64,000 bases of DNA from Thioalkalivibrio sp. ALJ21 (GTDB lineage: Bacteria > Pseudomonadota > Gammaproteobacteria > Ectothiorhodospirales > Ectothiorhodospiraceae). A program made the position numbers and the translations under genes. Shown here piece by piece: positions 44,702 to 53,831 of this stretch (positions are counted from its first letter, which is position 1; each line of letters starts with the position of its first letter). The DNA lies in the NCBI RefSeq assembly GCF_000378605.1, contig NZ_KB905157.1, forward strand, positions 1 to 64,000, written 5' to 3'. Under the pieces are notes generated by a model that saw nothing but the letters and a program-made list of their open reading frames with translations, ran no database searches and had not been told where the DNA came from.

Positions 44702-45301
44702 ATGTCCCGACACAAGCCGTACGCCCCGGCCGCAGAGGAGAACCGCGACCCCATCCTGTCCGTGTTGCGCGAGCGTTTTGCCGCACCGGGGCGTGTGCTG
44801 GAGGTCGGGGCGGGAACGGGGCAGCACGCGGCGTATTTCGCCGGCGCCCTGCCACACCTCGACTGGCTCCCGAGCGATGTCGCGGAGAACCTTCCGGGGG
44901 TGGAGGCCTGGCGCGCGGACGCGGCGCTGCCGAACCTGCGGGTGCCGGTGGCGCTGGACGTGCTGGCCGACCCCTGGCCCGAGGGGCCGTTCGACTACGT
45001 CTACAGCGCGAATACCGTGCACATCATGCACTGGCCGGCGGTCGAGGTCTTTTTTGCCGGCGTGGGGCGGGTGCTGGCGCCGGGTGGGGTCTTCGCCCTG
45101 TACGGCCCGTTCGCGCATGACGGCGCGCACACGGCGCCGTCCAATGCCCGTTTCGACGCGATGCTGCGCCAGCAGGACCCGGGCATGGGCGTGCGCGACC
45201 GCGCCGATCTGGACGCGCTGGCCGGGCAGCACGGGCTTGGCCGGGCCGAGGTGGTGGACATGCCGGTCAACAACCAGGTGCTGATCTGGCACAAGGCCTG
45301 A
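44702..45301 (+). CDS. DUF938 SAM-dependent methyltransferase
   Basis: The protein has 199 aa. The Rossmann motif I is VLEVGAGTGQHAAYFA (about residue 33); the N-terminal KPYAPAAEENRDPIL is the DUF938 hallmark, and YSANTVHIMHW follows motif II. The substrate is unknown. Of two adjacent ATGs, 44702 has the better spacing to AGGAG (44692-44696). It is divergent from the DUF151-PDZ gene. Confidence 0.85.
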   Translation: MSRHKPYAPAAEENRDPILSVLRERFAAPGRVLEVGAGTGQHAAYFAGALPHLDWLPSDVAENLPGVEAWRADAALPNLRVPVALDVLADPWPEGPFDYVYSANTVHIMHWPAVEVFFAGVGRVLAPGGVFALYGPFAHDGAHTAPSNARFDAMLRQQDPGMGVRDRADLDALAGQHGLGRAEVVDMPVNNQVLIWHKA

Positions 45302-45331
45302 AGAGTTCGTGTTTCCCTGGCGTGGTGCGTG

Positions 45332-45751
45332 TCAGATGTTGTGGTGCTGCAGCGGGTAGCCGCGTTCCTTGAAGTAGCGGTAGCGGGCGCGGCCCGCCTC
45401 GCGTTCCGATTCCTCGCCGCCGACGATATCCGCGACCCGCTCGAAGCGCCCGCAGTACTCCGGCACCTCCGGCGCCAGGTTGATCAGCACGTCGCAGCGA
45501 TCCGACGGGGCATGGGCCTCGTGCAGGGAGACCGGGACTTCCGCATCGCGCACATCGGTGCTGTGCGGCAGGAAGGCGGTGTCCTCGAAGGTCCACAGCC
45601 ACTCGTCCAGCGTGCGCGTCAGCTCCGGCGAGCCGGTGTGGATGTGCACGCGATGGCCCTGGCCGCTGGCCTTCTTCGCCAGGCGGCAGGTGAAGCGCAG
45701 CCGCGCCTCTGGGGCCGGGTCCTGCAGCAGGTAGAAGCTGACGTGGGTCAT
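45332..45751 (-). CDS. holC: DNA polymerase III chi subunit
   Basis: The protein has 139 aa. Chi links the clamp loader to the C-terminal tip of SSB (encoded at 18877-19359). The N-terminal VSFYLLQDPAPEARLRFTCR and the central LDEWLWTFEDTAFLPHS are family features. It lies immediately downstream of pepA (16-nt gap), the usual pairing; the often-adjacent valS is not here. Confidence 0.92.
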   Translation of the reverse strand: MTHVSFYLLQDPAPEARLRFTCRLAKKASGQGHRVHIHTGSPELTRTLDEWLWTFEDTAFLPHSTDVRDAEVPVSLHEAHAPSDRCDVLINLAPEVPEYCGRFERVADIVGGEESEREAGRARYRYFKERGYPLQHHNI

Positions 45752-45767
45752 CCGCGCCCGACCCGGA

Positions 45768-47261
45768 TCAGGCCTGGTCGAGCAGGTAGCGCATCAGCAT
45801 CGGTACCGGGCGGCCGGTCGCGCCCTTCTCCTTGCCGCTCTTCCAGGCCACGCCGGCGATGTCGACATGCGCCCAGGTGTAGTCCTCGGTATAGCGCGAC
45901 AGGAAGCAGGCGGCGGTGATGGTGCCGGCGGGGCGCCCGCCGATATTGGCCATGTCGGCGAAATTGCTCTTCAGCTGTTCCTGGTACTCCGGCCACAGCG
46001 GGAGCTGCCAGCCGCGATCGCCGGTCTCCTCGCCGGCGGCCAGCAGGCCCTTCGCCAGGCGCTCGTTGTTGCCCAGGATCGCCGCGCCCTGATGGCCCAG
46101 CGCGACGATGCAGGCCCCAGTCAGGGTGGCGATGTCGATTACGGCCTTCGGCTTGTAGCGCTCGACCCAGGTCAGCGCATCGGCCAGCACCAGGCGCCCC
46201 TCGGCGTCGGTATTCAGGATCTCGACGGTCTGCCCGGACAAAGTGGTGACGATGTCGCCGGGGCGCGTTGCGCGGCCGTCGGGCATGTTCTCGGCGCTGG
46301 TGACCACGCCGACTACGTTGATCGGCAGCCCCAGCTCGCAGCAGGCCTCGATCACCCCGAACACGCTGGCCGCGCCGCACATGTCGTACTTCATCTCGTC
46401 CATCTCGGCACCGGGCTTCAGCGAGATACCGCCGGTGTCGAAGGTGATGCCCTTGCCGACCAGCACCACCGGGGCGTCGCCCTTCTTGCCGCCGGAGTAC
46501 TCCATCGCGATCAAGCGCGGCGGGCGCTCGGAACCCTTGCCTACCGCCAGGATGGCCCCGGCCCCGAGCTTCTCCAGGTCCTTCTCGTCCAGCACTGTGG
46601 CCTTCAGTGTGTTGTGCTGCTTGGCCATCTCGCGTGCGGTCTCGGCCAGACTCTCCGGGTAGCAGACATTCGGCGGGGTGTTGCCCAGGTCCTTCGCGCG
46701 GTTCACGCCGGTGGCGATGGCCGCGGCCTCGGTGCAGGCCTTCTTAGCGGCCTCGGCGTCCTTGCGCTCCACGCACAGCTGGATCTTGTCCAGCTTCACC
46801 GGGGTGGTCTTCTCCTTGCCCTTGAACGGGGTGAAGCGGTAGGCGGCCTCCGAGATCGCCGCGACCAGGGTGTGCACCACCCAGGCGATGTCCTTGCCGC
46901 GCGGCTGGAAGTCCGCGACTGCGACCGCGGCGCTGGCGGCCGGGCGCTCGACCAGCGCGGCGGCCAGGGCCTGCGCCGCCTTGCGCGCGGCGCGGGCGTC
47001 GAAGTCCTTCTTCGCCCCCAGGCCGATCAGGAGTGCGCTACCCTTCCCTTGATTGCCTGGGGTTCCACCGCCGGGCAGCAACAGCCGGCTGCCGGCCTCG
47101 CCATCCATCTCGCCGGCCTTCAGCAGGGCCGCGATCTCGCCGTCGCGCGCGGCATCCAGGGCGCTGGCGCCCGCGGCCAGCTTGCGCTTGTGGGCGATCC
47201 CGGCGGCGCGGATGCCGACGCGGGGTTTGTCGAGGGTCGAGGTGGTGACGGAGAATTGCAT
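45768..47261 (-). CDS. pepA: Leucyl aminopeptidase (M17)
   Basis: The protein has 497 aa. The dimetal catalytic domain shows KGITFDTGGISLKP, YDMCGAASVFGVIEA and the signature NTDAEGRLVLADAL. It cleaves N-terminal residues; in E. coli PepA also acts as a DNA-binding accessory factor in Xer recombination at cer. It is divergent from lptF, with an 88-nt spacer, matching the conserved pepA/lptF arrangement. Confidence 0.97.
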   Translation of the reverse strand: MQFSVTTSTLDKPRVGIRAAGIAHKRKLAAGASALDAARDGEIAALLKAGEMDGEAGSRLLLPGGGTPGNQGKGSALLIGLGAKKDFDARAARKAAQALAAALVERPAASAAVAVADFQPRGKDIAWVVHTLVAAISEAAYRFTPFKGKEKTTPVKLDKIQLCVERKDAEAAKKACTEAAAIATGVNRAKDLGNTPPNVCYPESLAETAREMAKQHNTLKATVLDEKDLEKLGAGAILAVGKGSERPPRLIAMEYSGGKKGDAPVVLVGKGITFDTGGISLKPGAEMDEMKYDMCGAASVFGVIEACCELGLPINVVGVVTSAENMPDGRATRPGDIVTTLSGQTVEILNTDAEGRLVLADALTWVERYKPKAVIDIATLTGACIVALGHQGAAILGNNERLAKGLLAAGEETGDRGWQLPLWPEYQEQLKSNFADMANIGGRPAGTITAACFLSRYTEDYTWAHVDIAGVAWKSGKEKGATGRPVPMLMRYLLDQA

Positions 47262-47349
47262 GAATGCCTCCCGAAAATGAGTCCGAGCATGTTACCAGCG
47301 CCGAGCGGCGCCCGACCACGCGTCGCGTCCGACGCGGGGTGATGCGCGC

Positions 47350-48465
47350 GTGATTCTGCGTCGTGCCGAGCGTTTCATCGCCCGCGAGCTGTGGCTGACC
47401 CAGGCTGCGGTGAGCGTGGTGCTGCTGCTGGTCATCATCGGCGGCGTACTGGCGCGGGTGCTGCGCGACGTCGCCGAGGGCAGCCTGCCGGTCGATTTCC
47501 TCCCCGGCATGGTCGCGTTCGGGGCGTTCAAGGGCATCGTGTTCCTCTGGCCGGTCGCGCTGTTTCTGGCGTTCATGCTGGTGTTCGGGCGCATGCAGCG
47601 CGACAGCGAGATGACCGCGCTGCAGGCCAGCGGGATGTCGTTCGCGGCCCTCTACCGTGCGCTGTTCTGGGTGGCGGCCCCGGCCGCGATCCTGTTGCTG
47701 GTGCTGATGACCATGGTGGTGCCCCGTACCGAGGCGCAGATCGACCAGCTGCGTGACCTGGCCGAGCAGCGCTCCGACCTGGTGGGGATTGCCCCGGGGC
47801 GGTTCCTGCGCTCGCGGGTGGGCGATCAGGTCTTCTTCGCCGAGCGCATGAGCGCGGATCGCGAGGCCTTGCTGGAGGTCTTCATCTATCGCGAGGTGGA
47901 CGGCGAGTCGCAGATCACCGTGGCCGAGCGCGCGGTGCCCGATCCCGAGGCCGAGGGCAGCGGCTTCCTGCTGCTGGAGAATGGCTACCGCTATGTCGGC
48001 GAGCCCGGCACCGCGAGCTTCCGCATGCTGGAGTTCGAGCGCCTGCGCACCCAGATTACCGAGCCCGACCCAACCACGCGGCGCGCCAGCCTGGATGCGC
48101 TGCCGACCTCCGCGCTGTGGGCGCAGCGCGACGATCCCGAGGCGCGTGCCGAGCTGGAATGGCGTCTGGCGATGCCGCTGTCAATCCTGGTGCTGGCATT
48201 GCTTGCGCTGCCGCTGGCGCAGGTACCGCCCCGCACCGGGCGCTACGCACGCATCCCGGCCGCGATCGGTGTGTACGTGCTGTACGCAAACTTCCTGATC
48301 CTCGGGCAGGGGCAGCTGGCCGACGGCCGCACGCCGCTGGCCCTGGGGCTGTGGTGGACCCATGGCCTGATGCTGGTGCTGTGGGTGGTGCTGGCCTGGC
48401 ACAAGGGCCTGTTGCGGCTGCGGTCGGCCACTCCTCGTTTGCGTGATGCCGGAGGGGCGCCATGA
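47350..48465 (+). CDS. lptF: LPS export ABC transporter permease LptF
   Basis: The protein has 371 aa from GTG 47350. Six membrane segments with a large periplasmic beta-jellyroll domain in the middle (about residues 125-265) that delivers LPS to LptC/LptA. DSEMTALQASGMSFAALYRA is the cytosolic coupling helix that meets LptB. It overlaps lptG by four bases (ATGA). Confidence 0.94.
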   Translation: MILRRAERFIARELWLTQAAVSVVLLLVIIGGVLARVLRDVAEGSLPVDFLPGMVAFGAFKGIVFLWPVALFLAFMLVFGRMQRDSEMTALQASGMSFAALYRALFWVAAPAAILLLVLMTMVVPRTEAQIDQLRDLAEQRSDLVGIAPGRFLRSRVGDQVFFAERMSADREALLEVFIYREVDGESQITVAERAVPDPEAEGSGFLLLENGYRYVGEPGTASFRMLEFERLRTQITEPDPTTRRASLDALPTSALWAQRDDPEARAELEWRLAMPLSILVLALLALPLAQVPPRTGRYARIPAAIGVYVLYANFLILGQGQLADGRTPLALGLWWTHGLMLVLWVVLAWHKGLLRLRSATPRLRDAGGAP

Positions 48466-49535
48466 CCACGGTGCTGGGGCGCTATGTGATCCGCCAGGTG
48501 CTGATCGGCACGGCGTTGGCCGTGGTATTGCTGGTCGCGCTGGACGCGGTGTTCGCGATGATCGACGAGCTGCGCGATACCGGCACCGGCACCTACGGGG
48601 TCACCGAGGCGATGCTCTACGTGGCCCTGACCCTGCCACGGCGGATGTACGAGATGCTGCCTTCGGCAGCCCTGCTGGGCGGGCTTCTGTGGCTGGGCAA
48701 TCTCGCGGCGAACAGCGAGCTGACGGCGATGCGGGCCGCCGGCATGACGCTGGGCCGGTTCATCGTCTGGGTGCTGCAGGCGGGGCTGGTGGTGGTGATG
48801 GTGATGCTGATTATCGGCGAATTCTTTGCTCCGGCCTCGGAGACGCGCGCTCAGGCGCTGAAGGCCTCGGCCTTCGACGAGGAGATCAGCGTGGGGTCGA
48901 TGGGGCTTTGGGCGCGCGATGGGCAGCGGATGATCCACGCCGAGTCGGTGCTGGCCGGGAATCAGTTGATCGGGGTGCGCATCATCGAGTTCACCGGGGA
49001 TCGCGAGCCCAGCCGCATCACCCGCGCGGCGCGGGCCCAGTTTGTCGATGGCGACTGGCGCCTGGAGGACGTGGAGCGCTCGCAGCTGTCGCATGACCGC
49101 GTGGTTGCCGAACACCGTGAGCAGGAGACGATCGACCGGCTGATCGCCCCCGAATATTTCGACGTGCTGGTGGTCGAGCCCAGCCAGATGGCCGCGCTCG
49201 ACCTCTCCCGCTACATCGACTATCTGCAGCAGAACCAGCTGGACGCCGCCCCGTACGAGGTCGCGTTCTGGCAGCGCTTTACCCTGCCAGCCAGCACCTT
49301 CGTGATGCTGCTGCTGGCGATTCCGTTCCTGTTTGGCTCGCAGCGCGAGGGCGGCGCCGGCCAGCGCCTGTTTATCGGGATCGCGATCGGGGTCTCGTTC
49401 GTGATCGTGATGCGCGCGATCACTCACCTAGGGCTGGTGTACAACCTGCCGCCGCTGCTGGCGGCCAGCCTGCCGGTGTTGCTGTTTCTGGCCATCGCGC
49501 TGTTCGCGCTGCGACGCATGGCGGTGCGGGCGTGA
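48462..49535 (+). CDS. lptG: LPS export ABC transporter permease LptG
   Basis: This 357-aa partner of LptF has the same topology. The coupling helix region is NSELTAMRAAGMTLGRFI. It forms the LptB2FG extraction complex in the inner membrane; LptE (28941) acts at the outer-membrane end of the same bridge. It overlaps the downstream lipoprotein gene by four bases (GTGA). Confidence 0.94.
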   Translation: MTTVLGRYVIRQVLIGTALAVVLLVALDAVFAMIDELRDTGTGTYGVTEAMLYVALTLPRRMYEMLPSAALLGGLLWLGNLAANSELTAMRAAGMTLGRFIVWVLQAGLVVVMVMLIIGEFFAPASETRAQALKASAFDEEISVGSMGLWARDGQRMIHAESVLAGNQLIGVRIIEFTGDREPSRITRAARAQFVDGDWRLEDVERSQLSHDRVVAEHREQETIDRLIAPEYFDVLVVEPSQMAALDLSRYIDYLQQNQLDAAPYEVAFWQRFTLPASTFVMLLLAIPFLFGSQREGGAGQRLFIGIAIGVSFVIVMRAITHLGLVYNLPPLLAASLPVLLFLAIALFALRRMAVRA

Positions 49536-50188
49536 TCGTTTGTTCGCGACGGCGGTTTCTGGCAGGCGGGATGGCGGGGCTGCTGGCGCTGCTCGCCGGC
49601 TGCGGTGGCAGTGGCCCCGGTGACCTGGAGCCGCTGCCGCGCGCGGCCACCGTGCTGGCGTTCGGGGACAGCGTGACCCACGGGACGGGTGCCTCGCGCG
49701 GGGAGGATTTTCCGGCACGGCTGGCCGAGATCACCGGCTGGCAGGTGGTGAACGACGGCGTGCCCGGCGACCGGGCGGACAGCGCGCGCGACCGACTGGG
49801 CCCCAGCTTGCGCGAGCACGAGCCCGACCTGGTGATTATCGGCCTCGGCGGCAATGACTTCCTGCGCCAGCGCGCCGCGTCGTCGGTCAAGGAGGACCTG
49901 CGGGCCCTGATCCACGAGGTGCGCGAGCATGGCGCCCAGCCCCTGTTGCTTGGTGTGCCCTCGGCCTCGGCCTTTGCGGCCGCGACGGGGCGCCTGCGCG
50001 ACGACGATATCTATGGCGAGCTGGCGCGCGAGGAGGAGGTTCCGCTAATCGACGGGGTGCTGTCAGGGGTGCTCTCGAACGGCGACCTGCGCGCGGATCG
50101 CATCCACCCGAACGCGGCCGGCTATCAGCAAATGGCGGAACAAATCGCCGAAGGGCTGGAGGATCTCGGCCTGTGGCTTGCCCCCTGA
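49532..50188 (+). CDS. GDSL/SGNH esterase, predicted Tat-exported lipoprotein
   Basis: The protein has 218 aa from GTG 49532. The N-terminus SRRRFLAGGMAG matches the twin-arginine consensus and is followed by a lipobox (LLAGC, Cys24). The SGNH catalytic blocks are AFGDSVTHG (Ser), GVPGD, GLGGNDFL and DRIHPNAAGY (Asp, His). Relatives are TesA-like thioesterase/arylesterases in the periplasm. Its coupling to lptG suggests envelope lipid turnover, which is inference. Confidence 0.88.
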   Translation: MIVCSRRRFLAGGMAGLLALLAGCGGSGPGDLEPLPRAATVLAFGDSVTHGTGASRGEDFPARLAEITGWQVVNDGVPGDRADSARDRLGPSLREHEPDLVIIGLGGNDFLRQRAASSVKEDLRALIHEVREHGAQPLLLGVPSASAFAAATGRLRDDDIYGELAREEEVPLIDGVLSGVLSNGDLRADRIHPNAAGYQQMAEQIAEGLEDLGLWLAP

Positions 50189-50198
50189 TGTAAAGGAC

Positions 50199-50221
50199 CC
50201 TGCGGGCTCCGGGGCCGCAGG
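50199..50221. terminator. Hairpin in convergent gap of esterase and RDD genes
   Basis: CCTGCGG (50199-50205) pairs with CCGCAGG (50215-50221) around 9 nt. Located between the two stop codons, it could serve either strand; neither side has a T-run, so strength is doubtful. Confidence 0.35.
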
Positions 50222-50231
50222 CGGCGTCGGT

Positions 50232-50768
50232 TCAGGCCGCCTTGTCCTTTTTCCAGCGCGGTTTGGCGAGGCCCGGGATGCGTACCAGCTCGGTCCCGGA
50301 CAGCCAGTCGTGCAGCATCCAGCGCCGTGGATGGAACTGCGACAGCCCCAGCGCGAAGATTGCCGCGGCGGTGACCGCTACGGTTGCCACGGCGCCGTGT
50401 TCGCGCACCGCCCAGATCGCCATCAGCACCACCAGCCACTGGGCGGCCGCCACCAGATAGCGCAGCGTGGCCTGCCAGGCATTGACCGGCTGGCCATGCT
50501 CGGTGCGCAGCTGGATGTTCCAGGTCTGCAGGCCCAGGGTCTGCCCGGTGCGCGTCCAGAACCAGAAAAAGAATGCCCAGCCCACGAACAGGTTGGCGAT
50601 GAAATGCGCGCGGGTGGAGTACCAGCCGGTCAGGTTGCCCAGCGCCACCACGATCATGCCCAGCACCATCCAGATCGCGATCAACAGCAAGGCGTCGTAG
50701 ATGATCGCGCCGAAGCGGCGCAGCAGGCCGGCGGGCAGGCCTTCGATATTCTTGGGGTCTTGGCTCAT
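50232..50768 (-). CDS. RDD family membrane protein
   Basis: The protein has 178 aa. Near the N-terminus RRFGAIIYDALLLIAIWMVL holds the Arg and Asp of the RDD family; three or four further hydrophobic segments follow, with RTGQTLGLQTWNIQL between them. The C-terminal 20 residues are basic. The function is unknown; some relatives are ion antiporters in halophiles. MSQDPKN is preferred to a start 14 codons upstream. Confidence 0.82.
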   Translation of the reverse strand: MSQDPKNIEGLPAGLLRRFGAIIYDALLLIAIWMVLGMIVVALGNLTGWYSTRAHFIANLFVGWAFFFWFWTRTGQTLGLQTWNIQLRTEHGQPVNAWQATLRYLVAAAQWLVVLMAIWAVREHGAVATVAVTAAAIFALGLSQFHPRRWMLHDWLSGTELVRIPGLAKPRWKKDKAA

Positions 50769-50830
50769 GGGCAGGGTCGGGATCGGTATGCAGGTTGGTG
50801 GAATGGGCAAGGAGCGCGTAGTCTTCCTGT

Positions 50831-51196
50831 ATGGAGCGACGGTTTCAACGTATTCCCCTGGAGTTTCCGGCCACCCTGATCCATGCGAACGGGGAGTGTC
50901 CTGTGCGCGTCGAGGATATCTCGCTGCGCGGTGTCCTCGTCGAAGGCACGCAGATCCCGGTGCTGGAGTCGGGTGCCGTGGTCACGCTGGATATCCCGCT
51001 GTCGGACGAGGCGCGCATCGCGTTCGAGGGCCGCGTGCGCTGGCAGGAGGGCCTGTGGCTGGGGCTCGAGATCGAGGCGATGCCGCTGGAATCGGCGACG
51101 CACCTGCGTCGGCTGGTCGAACTCAATCTGGGTGACGAGGCCCTGCTGGAGCGGGAGTTCGCCGCCATGGCCGAGTCCGTTCCGACTCGCGAATAA
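50831..51196 (+). CDS. Single-domain PilZ protein (predicted c-di-GMP receptor)
   Basis: The 121 aa comprise one PilZ domain. The c-di-GMP motif RxxxR is at residues 3-7 (ERRFQRI) and DxSxxG is in VEDISLRGVLVE. It may link c-di-GMP to motility or pili; pilSR lies 14 kb away, so no direct link is shown. It is divergent from the RDD gene (62-nt spacer). Confidence 0.88.
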   Translation: MERRFQRIPLEFPATLIHANGECPVRVEDISLRGVLVEGTQIPVLESGAVVTLDIPLSDEARIAFEGRVRWQEGLWLGLEIEAMPLESATHLRRLVELNLGDEALLEREFAAMAESVPTRE

Positions 51197-51238
51197 GTCG
51201 GCCGCCCAAGTAAAGGCCCCAGTTCGTATCCCCGATGT

Positions 51239-51259
51239 CCGCATCCCCGATGGATGCGG
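51239..51259. terminator. 8-bp hairpin between pilZ and moeA
   Basis: CCGCATCC (51239-51246) pairs with GGATGCGG (51252-51259) around a 5-nt loop, just before the moeA stop in the convergent gap. The ten bases ATCCCCGATG occur twice here (51229-51238 and 51243-51252). No T-run, so function as terminator is tentative. Confidence 0.4.
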
Positions 51260-51262
51260 CGA

Positions 51263-52513
51263 TCAGAAGACCTCTCGGAACGGGAGCACCTCCACCCATT
51301 CGCCCACGCGCGCCCCGTCGGACTCGCGCGGCAGCACGATGTAGGCATTGGCCTGGCTCATCGCGCGCAGCTGGTGCGAGCTCTGACCGCCGGCCGAGCG
51401 CACGATCCACCCTCGGTCATCGGTTGCGAGCACGGCCCGCTGGAAGTCCTTGCGCCCGGGGGTCTTGTGCAGGTCCTCCACCAGGCGCGCGCTGACGGCC
51501 TTCGGCGGCGCGGTGTCCCGTCCGGCCAGGGCCTGCAGGGCAGGGCGGACCAGCAGGGCGAAGGTCGTCATCACCGCGACCGGGTTGCCGGGGAGACCAA
51601 AGAAATGCGCGTCGCCGATGCGACCGAAGGCCAGCGGTCGGCCCGGCTTGATCGCCATCTTCCAGAAGCAGACCTGGCCCGAAGCCCGCAGCACGCGGGT
51701 CACGTGGTCGGCATCGCCGACCGAGACGCCGCCGGTGGTGATGATCAGGTCCGCCTCCTGTCCGGCGCGCTCCAGCGCCTCGCGCACCGCGGCCTCGGTA
51801 TCGCGGATCACGCCGTAGTCCAGCGCCTCGACCGGGTAGGACGCCAGCAGCGCGCGCAGCGTGTGGCGGTTGGAGTCATGGATCTGGCCAGGGCCTAGCG
51901 GCTGTCCCAGCGGCACCAGTTCGTCGCCGGTGGAGAAGAACGCGACCCGCGGCTTGCGCAGCACTTGCAGCTCGGCAATCCCCTGGCTGGCCAGCACGCC
52001 GATCTCGGCGGCGCCGATGACCTGCCCCTGGGCGAACAGGGCGGTGCCGCTGGCGGTGTCGCTGCCCGGGCCGCGGATGTTGTGCCCGGGCGCCAGGCCG
52101 CCGTTGTTCAGGCGAATCCCGGCCTCGCCGACGCGCTCGACCTGTTCCTGCATGATTACGACATCGGCGCCGTCCGGGACCACGGCGCCGGTCAGGATGC
52201 GCACACACTGGCCCGGTTCCACGCGGCCATCCCAGGGGTGCCCGGCGGCCGAGGTCCCGGCCAGCATCAGCTCGCGACCCGCGATGGCATCGTCGGCGCG
52301 CAGGGCATAGCCATCCATCGCGGAGACGGCGGCCGGCGGGACGTCGATGCGGGCGGCGATCGGCTCGGCCAGGGTGCGCCCCAGCGCGGATTCCAGCGGC
52401 ACGGTCTCGGACTCGGTCAGCGCATCGCAGGCCTGCAGGATGGCCGCGCGTGCCTGTTCCAGGGTCAGGGCGTTGGGATCGAACTCGTCGCAGCTGGGTG
52501 CGGCCTGGGCCAT
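51263..52513 (-). CDS. moeA: Molybdopterin molybdenumtransferase MoeA
   Basis: The protein has 416 aa. It inserts molybdate into adenylated molybdopterin. Motifs: AMDGYALRADD, the loop TTGGVSVGDADHV and HFFGLPGNPVAVM. It is the last gene of moeA-mobB-mobA as read on the minus strand (mobA first). The moaA-E genes for earlier steps are not in the window. The cofactor serves enzymes such as nitrate or sulfite oxidoreductases elsewhere. Confidence 0.95.
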   Translation of the reverse strand: MAQAAPSCDEFDPNALTLEQARAAILQACDALTESETVPLESALGRTLAEPIAARIDVPPAAVSAMDGYALRADDAIAGRELMLAGTSAAGHPWDGRVEPGQCVRILTGAVVPDGADVVIMQEQVERVGEAGIRLNNGGLAPGHNIRGPGSDTASGTALFAQGQVIGAAEIGVLASQGIAELQVLRKPRVAFFSTGDELVPLGQPLGPGQIHDSNRHTLRALLASYPVEALDYGVIRDTEAAVREALERAGQEADLIITTGGVSVGDADHVTRVLRASGQVCFWKMAIKPGRPLAFGRIGDAHFFGLPGNPVAVMTTFALLVRPALQALAGRDTAPPKAVSARLVEDLHKTPGRKDFQRAVLATDDRGWIVRSAGGQSSHQLRAMSQANAYIVLPRESDGARVGEWVEVLPFREVF

Positions 52514-52526
52514 GGAGGTCTCCGGA

Positions 52527-53063
52527 TCAGGGATTCAGGTTGAAGTAGTCAATGATAAAACGCGCGACTGCATCGGGGTCGTTGACCGGCAGCAGGGGGC
52601 CGTCGAAGTCGAGTTCGGTGGCATCGGTCGCGACCGCGATCACGCCGGGGATCTCCGGGTAGAGCGGGGGCTTGCCGACGGCCGGACGGTGGACCTCGAT
52701 CTTTGGCAGGTCGGCCTGCTTGAAGCCCTCGACCAGGATCAGGTCCGCGCGCTCCGGGTCCAGGCGCGAACAGAGCATGTCCAGGTCCGGTACGCCGCCA
52801 TCGTCGGTCTCCGGGGTCTCCACCATCAGCGCATAGCGGCGGCAGGAGGCGACCAGCATCTGGTCCGCGCCGGCGTGGCGCAGCTCGTAGCTGTCCTTGC
52901 CGGGGGTGTCCACGTCGAAGGCGTGATGGGCATGCTTGATCACGGCCGGGCGCTGGCCGCGGGCGCGCAGGGCGGGGATCACCGCCTTGAGCAAGGTGGT
53001 CTTGCCGCTGCCGCTCCAGGCGGCAAAGCCGATGCGCGGGAGGTTGGTCGGGATTGGGTTCAT
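52527..53063 (-). CDS. mobB: Molybdopterin-guanine dinucleotide biosynthesis adaptor MobB
   Basis: The protein has 178 aa. Walker A is WSGSGKTTLLKAVI near residue 20; IKHAHHAFDVDTPGKDSYEL and ILVEGFKQADLPKIEVHR are family signatures. It assists MobA in making the MGD cofactor. ATG 53063 is preferred over a GTG two codons earlier. A -10-like TATACT (complement of 53092-53097) lies upstream on this strand. Confidence 0.93.
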   Translation of the reverse strand: MNPIPTNLPRIGFAAWSGSGKTTLLKAVIPALRARGQRPAVIKHAHHAFDVDTPGKDSYELRHAGADQMLVASCRRYALMVETPETDDGGVPDLDMLCSRLDPERADLILVEGFKQADLPKIEVHRPAVGKPPLYPEIPGVIAVATDATELDFDGPLLPVNDPDAVARFIIDYFNLNP

Positions 53064-53127
53064 GGTCACCTGCTTGCGTTATGCACGCCCGAGTATAGCG
53101 ATAACCGCTGGCAGCGGGAGGGAGCGC

Positions 53128-53721
53128 TCAGCTAACCAGATCCTCGGGCGTGTTCAGGTTGACGAAGGCGCCGGGCTGGTCGGAAAAGTCGACCACCGTG
53201 GCCCCGGTGTCCCGAAACCAGCGTCCGACCGCGAGTGAGCCATGGGCGAGATCCGCCTCCAGGCGTGCGGACAGCTCGGGTCTGAGCAGGGCGAACAGCG
53301 GTTGCAGGCGTTCGCCGTCATGGGCGATTGCGGCGGGAGCGTCGCCATCACCCAGCGCCTGACCCAGCCGTTCGGCCAGGCCGGGCGGCAGGTGCGGGGC
53401 ATCCACCGGGACGCTGAGCAGGATGTGCCCGGGGTAGTGCGCCCATGCCGCGGCGATCCCGGCCAGTGGTCCCGGGTAGTCCGGACGGGTATCCGGCAGG
53501 CAGGGAAACCCCAGCGCCTGATAGCGGTCGATATCGGTGTTGGCGCTGATCACGATGGAGTCCACTTGCGGCCGCAGACGTTCGATCACCTGTTCCACCA
53601 GTGGGCGGCCCTGGTACTCCACCCAGCCCTTGTTGCGCCCGCCCATGCGCCGACCCTGTCCGCCGGCCAGGACCAGACCGAGTGGCGGATGCATTGCCTT
53701 GTTCGTGGAAGATGCGGGCAT
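53128..53721 (-). CDS. mobA: Molybdenum cofactor guanylyltransferase MobA
   Basis: The protein has 197 aa. It attaches GMP to the molybdenum cofactor. The nucleotide loop is LVLAGGQGRRMGGRNKGWVE; the usual Asp before KG in GGxDKG is Asn here. The metal-binding Asp is in SVPVDAPHLP. An ATG nine codons downstream (MHPPLGLV) is an alternative start. Divergent from nfeD. Confidence 0.93.
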   Translation of the reverse strand: MPASSTNKAMHPPLGLVLAGGQGRRMGGRNKGWVEYQGRPLVEQVIERLRPQVDSIVISANTDIDRYQALGFPCLPDTRPDYPGPLAGIAAAWAHYPGHILLSVPVDAPHLPPGLAERLGQALGDGDAPAAIAHDGERLQPLFALLRPELSARLEADLAHGSLAVGRWFRDTGATVVDFSDQPGAFVNLNTPEDLVS

Positions 53722-53831
53722 CGGGATTGGGGGGTCAGCGGCGCAATAGCCTATGGTTTAGGGTGGGAGCACGTACCGGGTGAAGCGTTGCCGAGTGTAC
53801 GACGAAACAGGACCGACGGGAGAGGAAGCCC

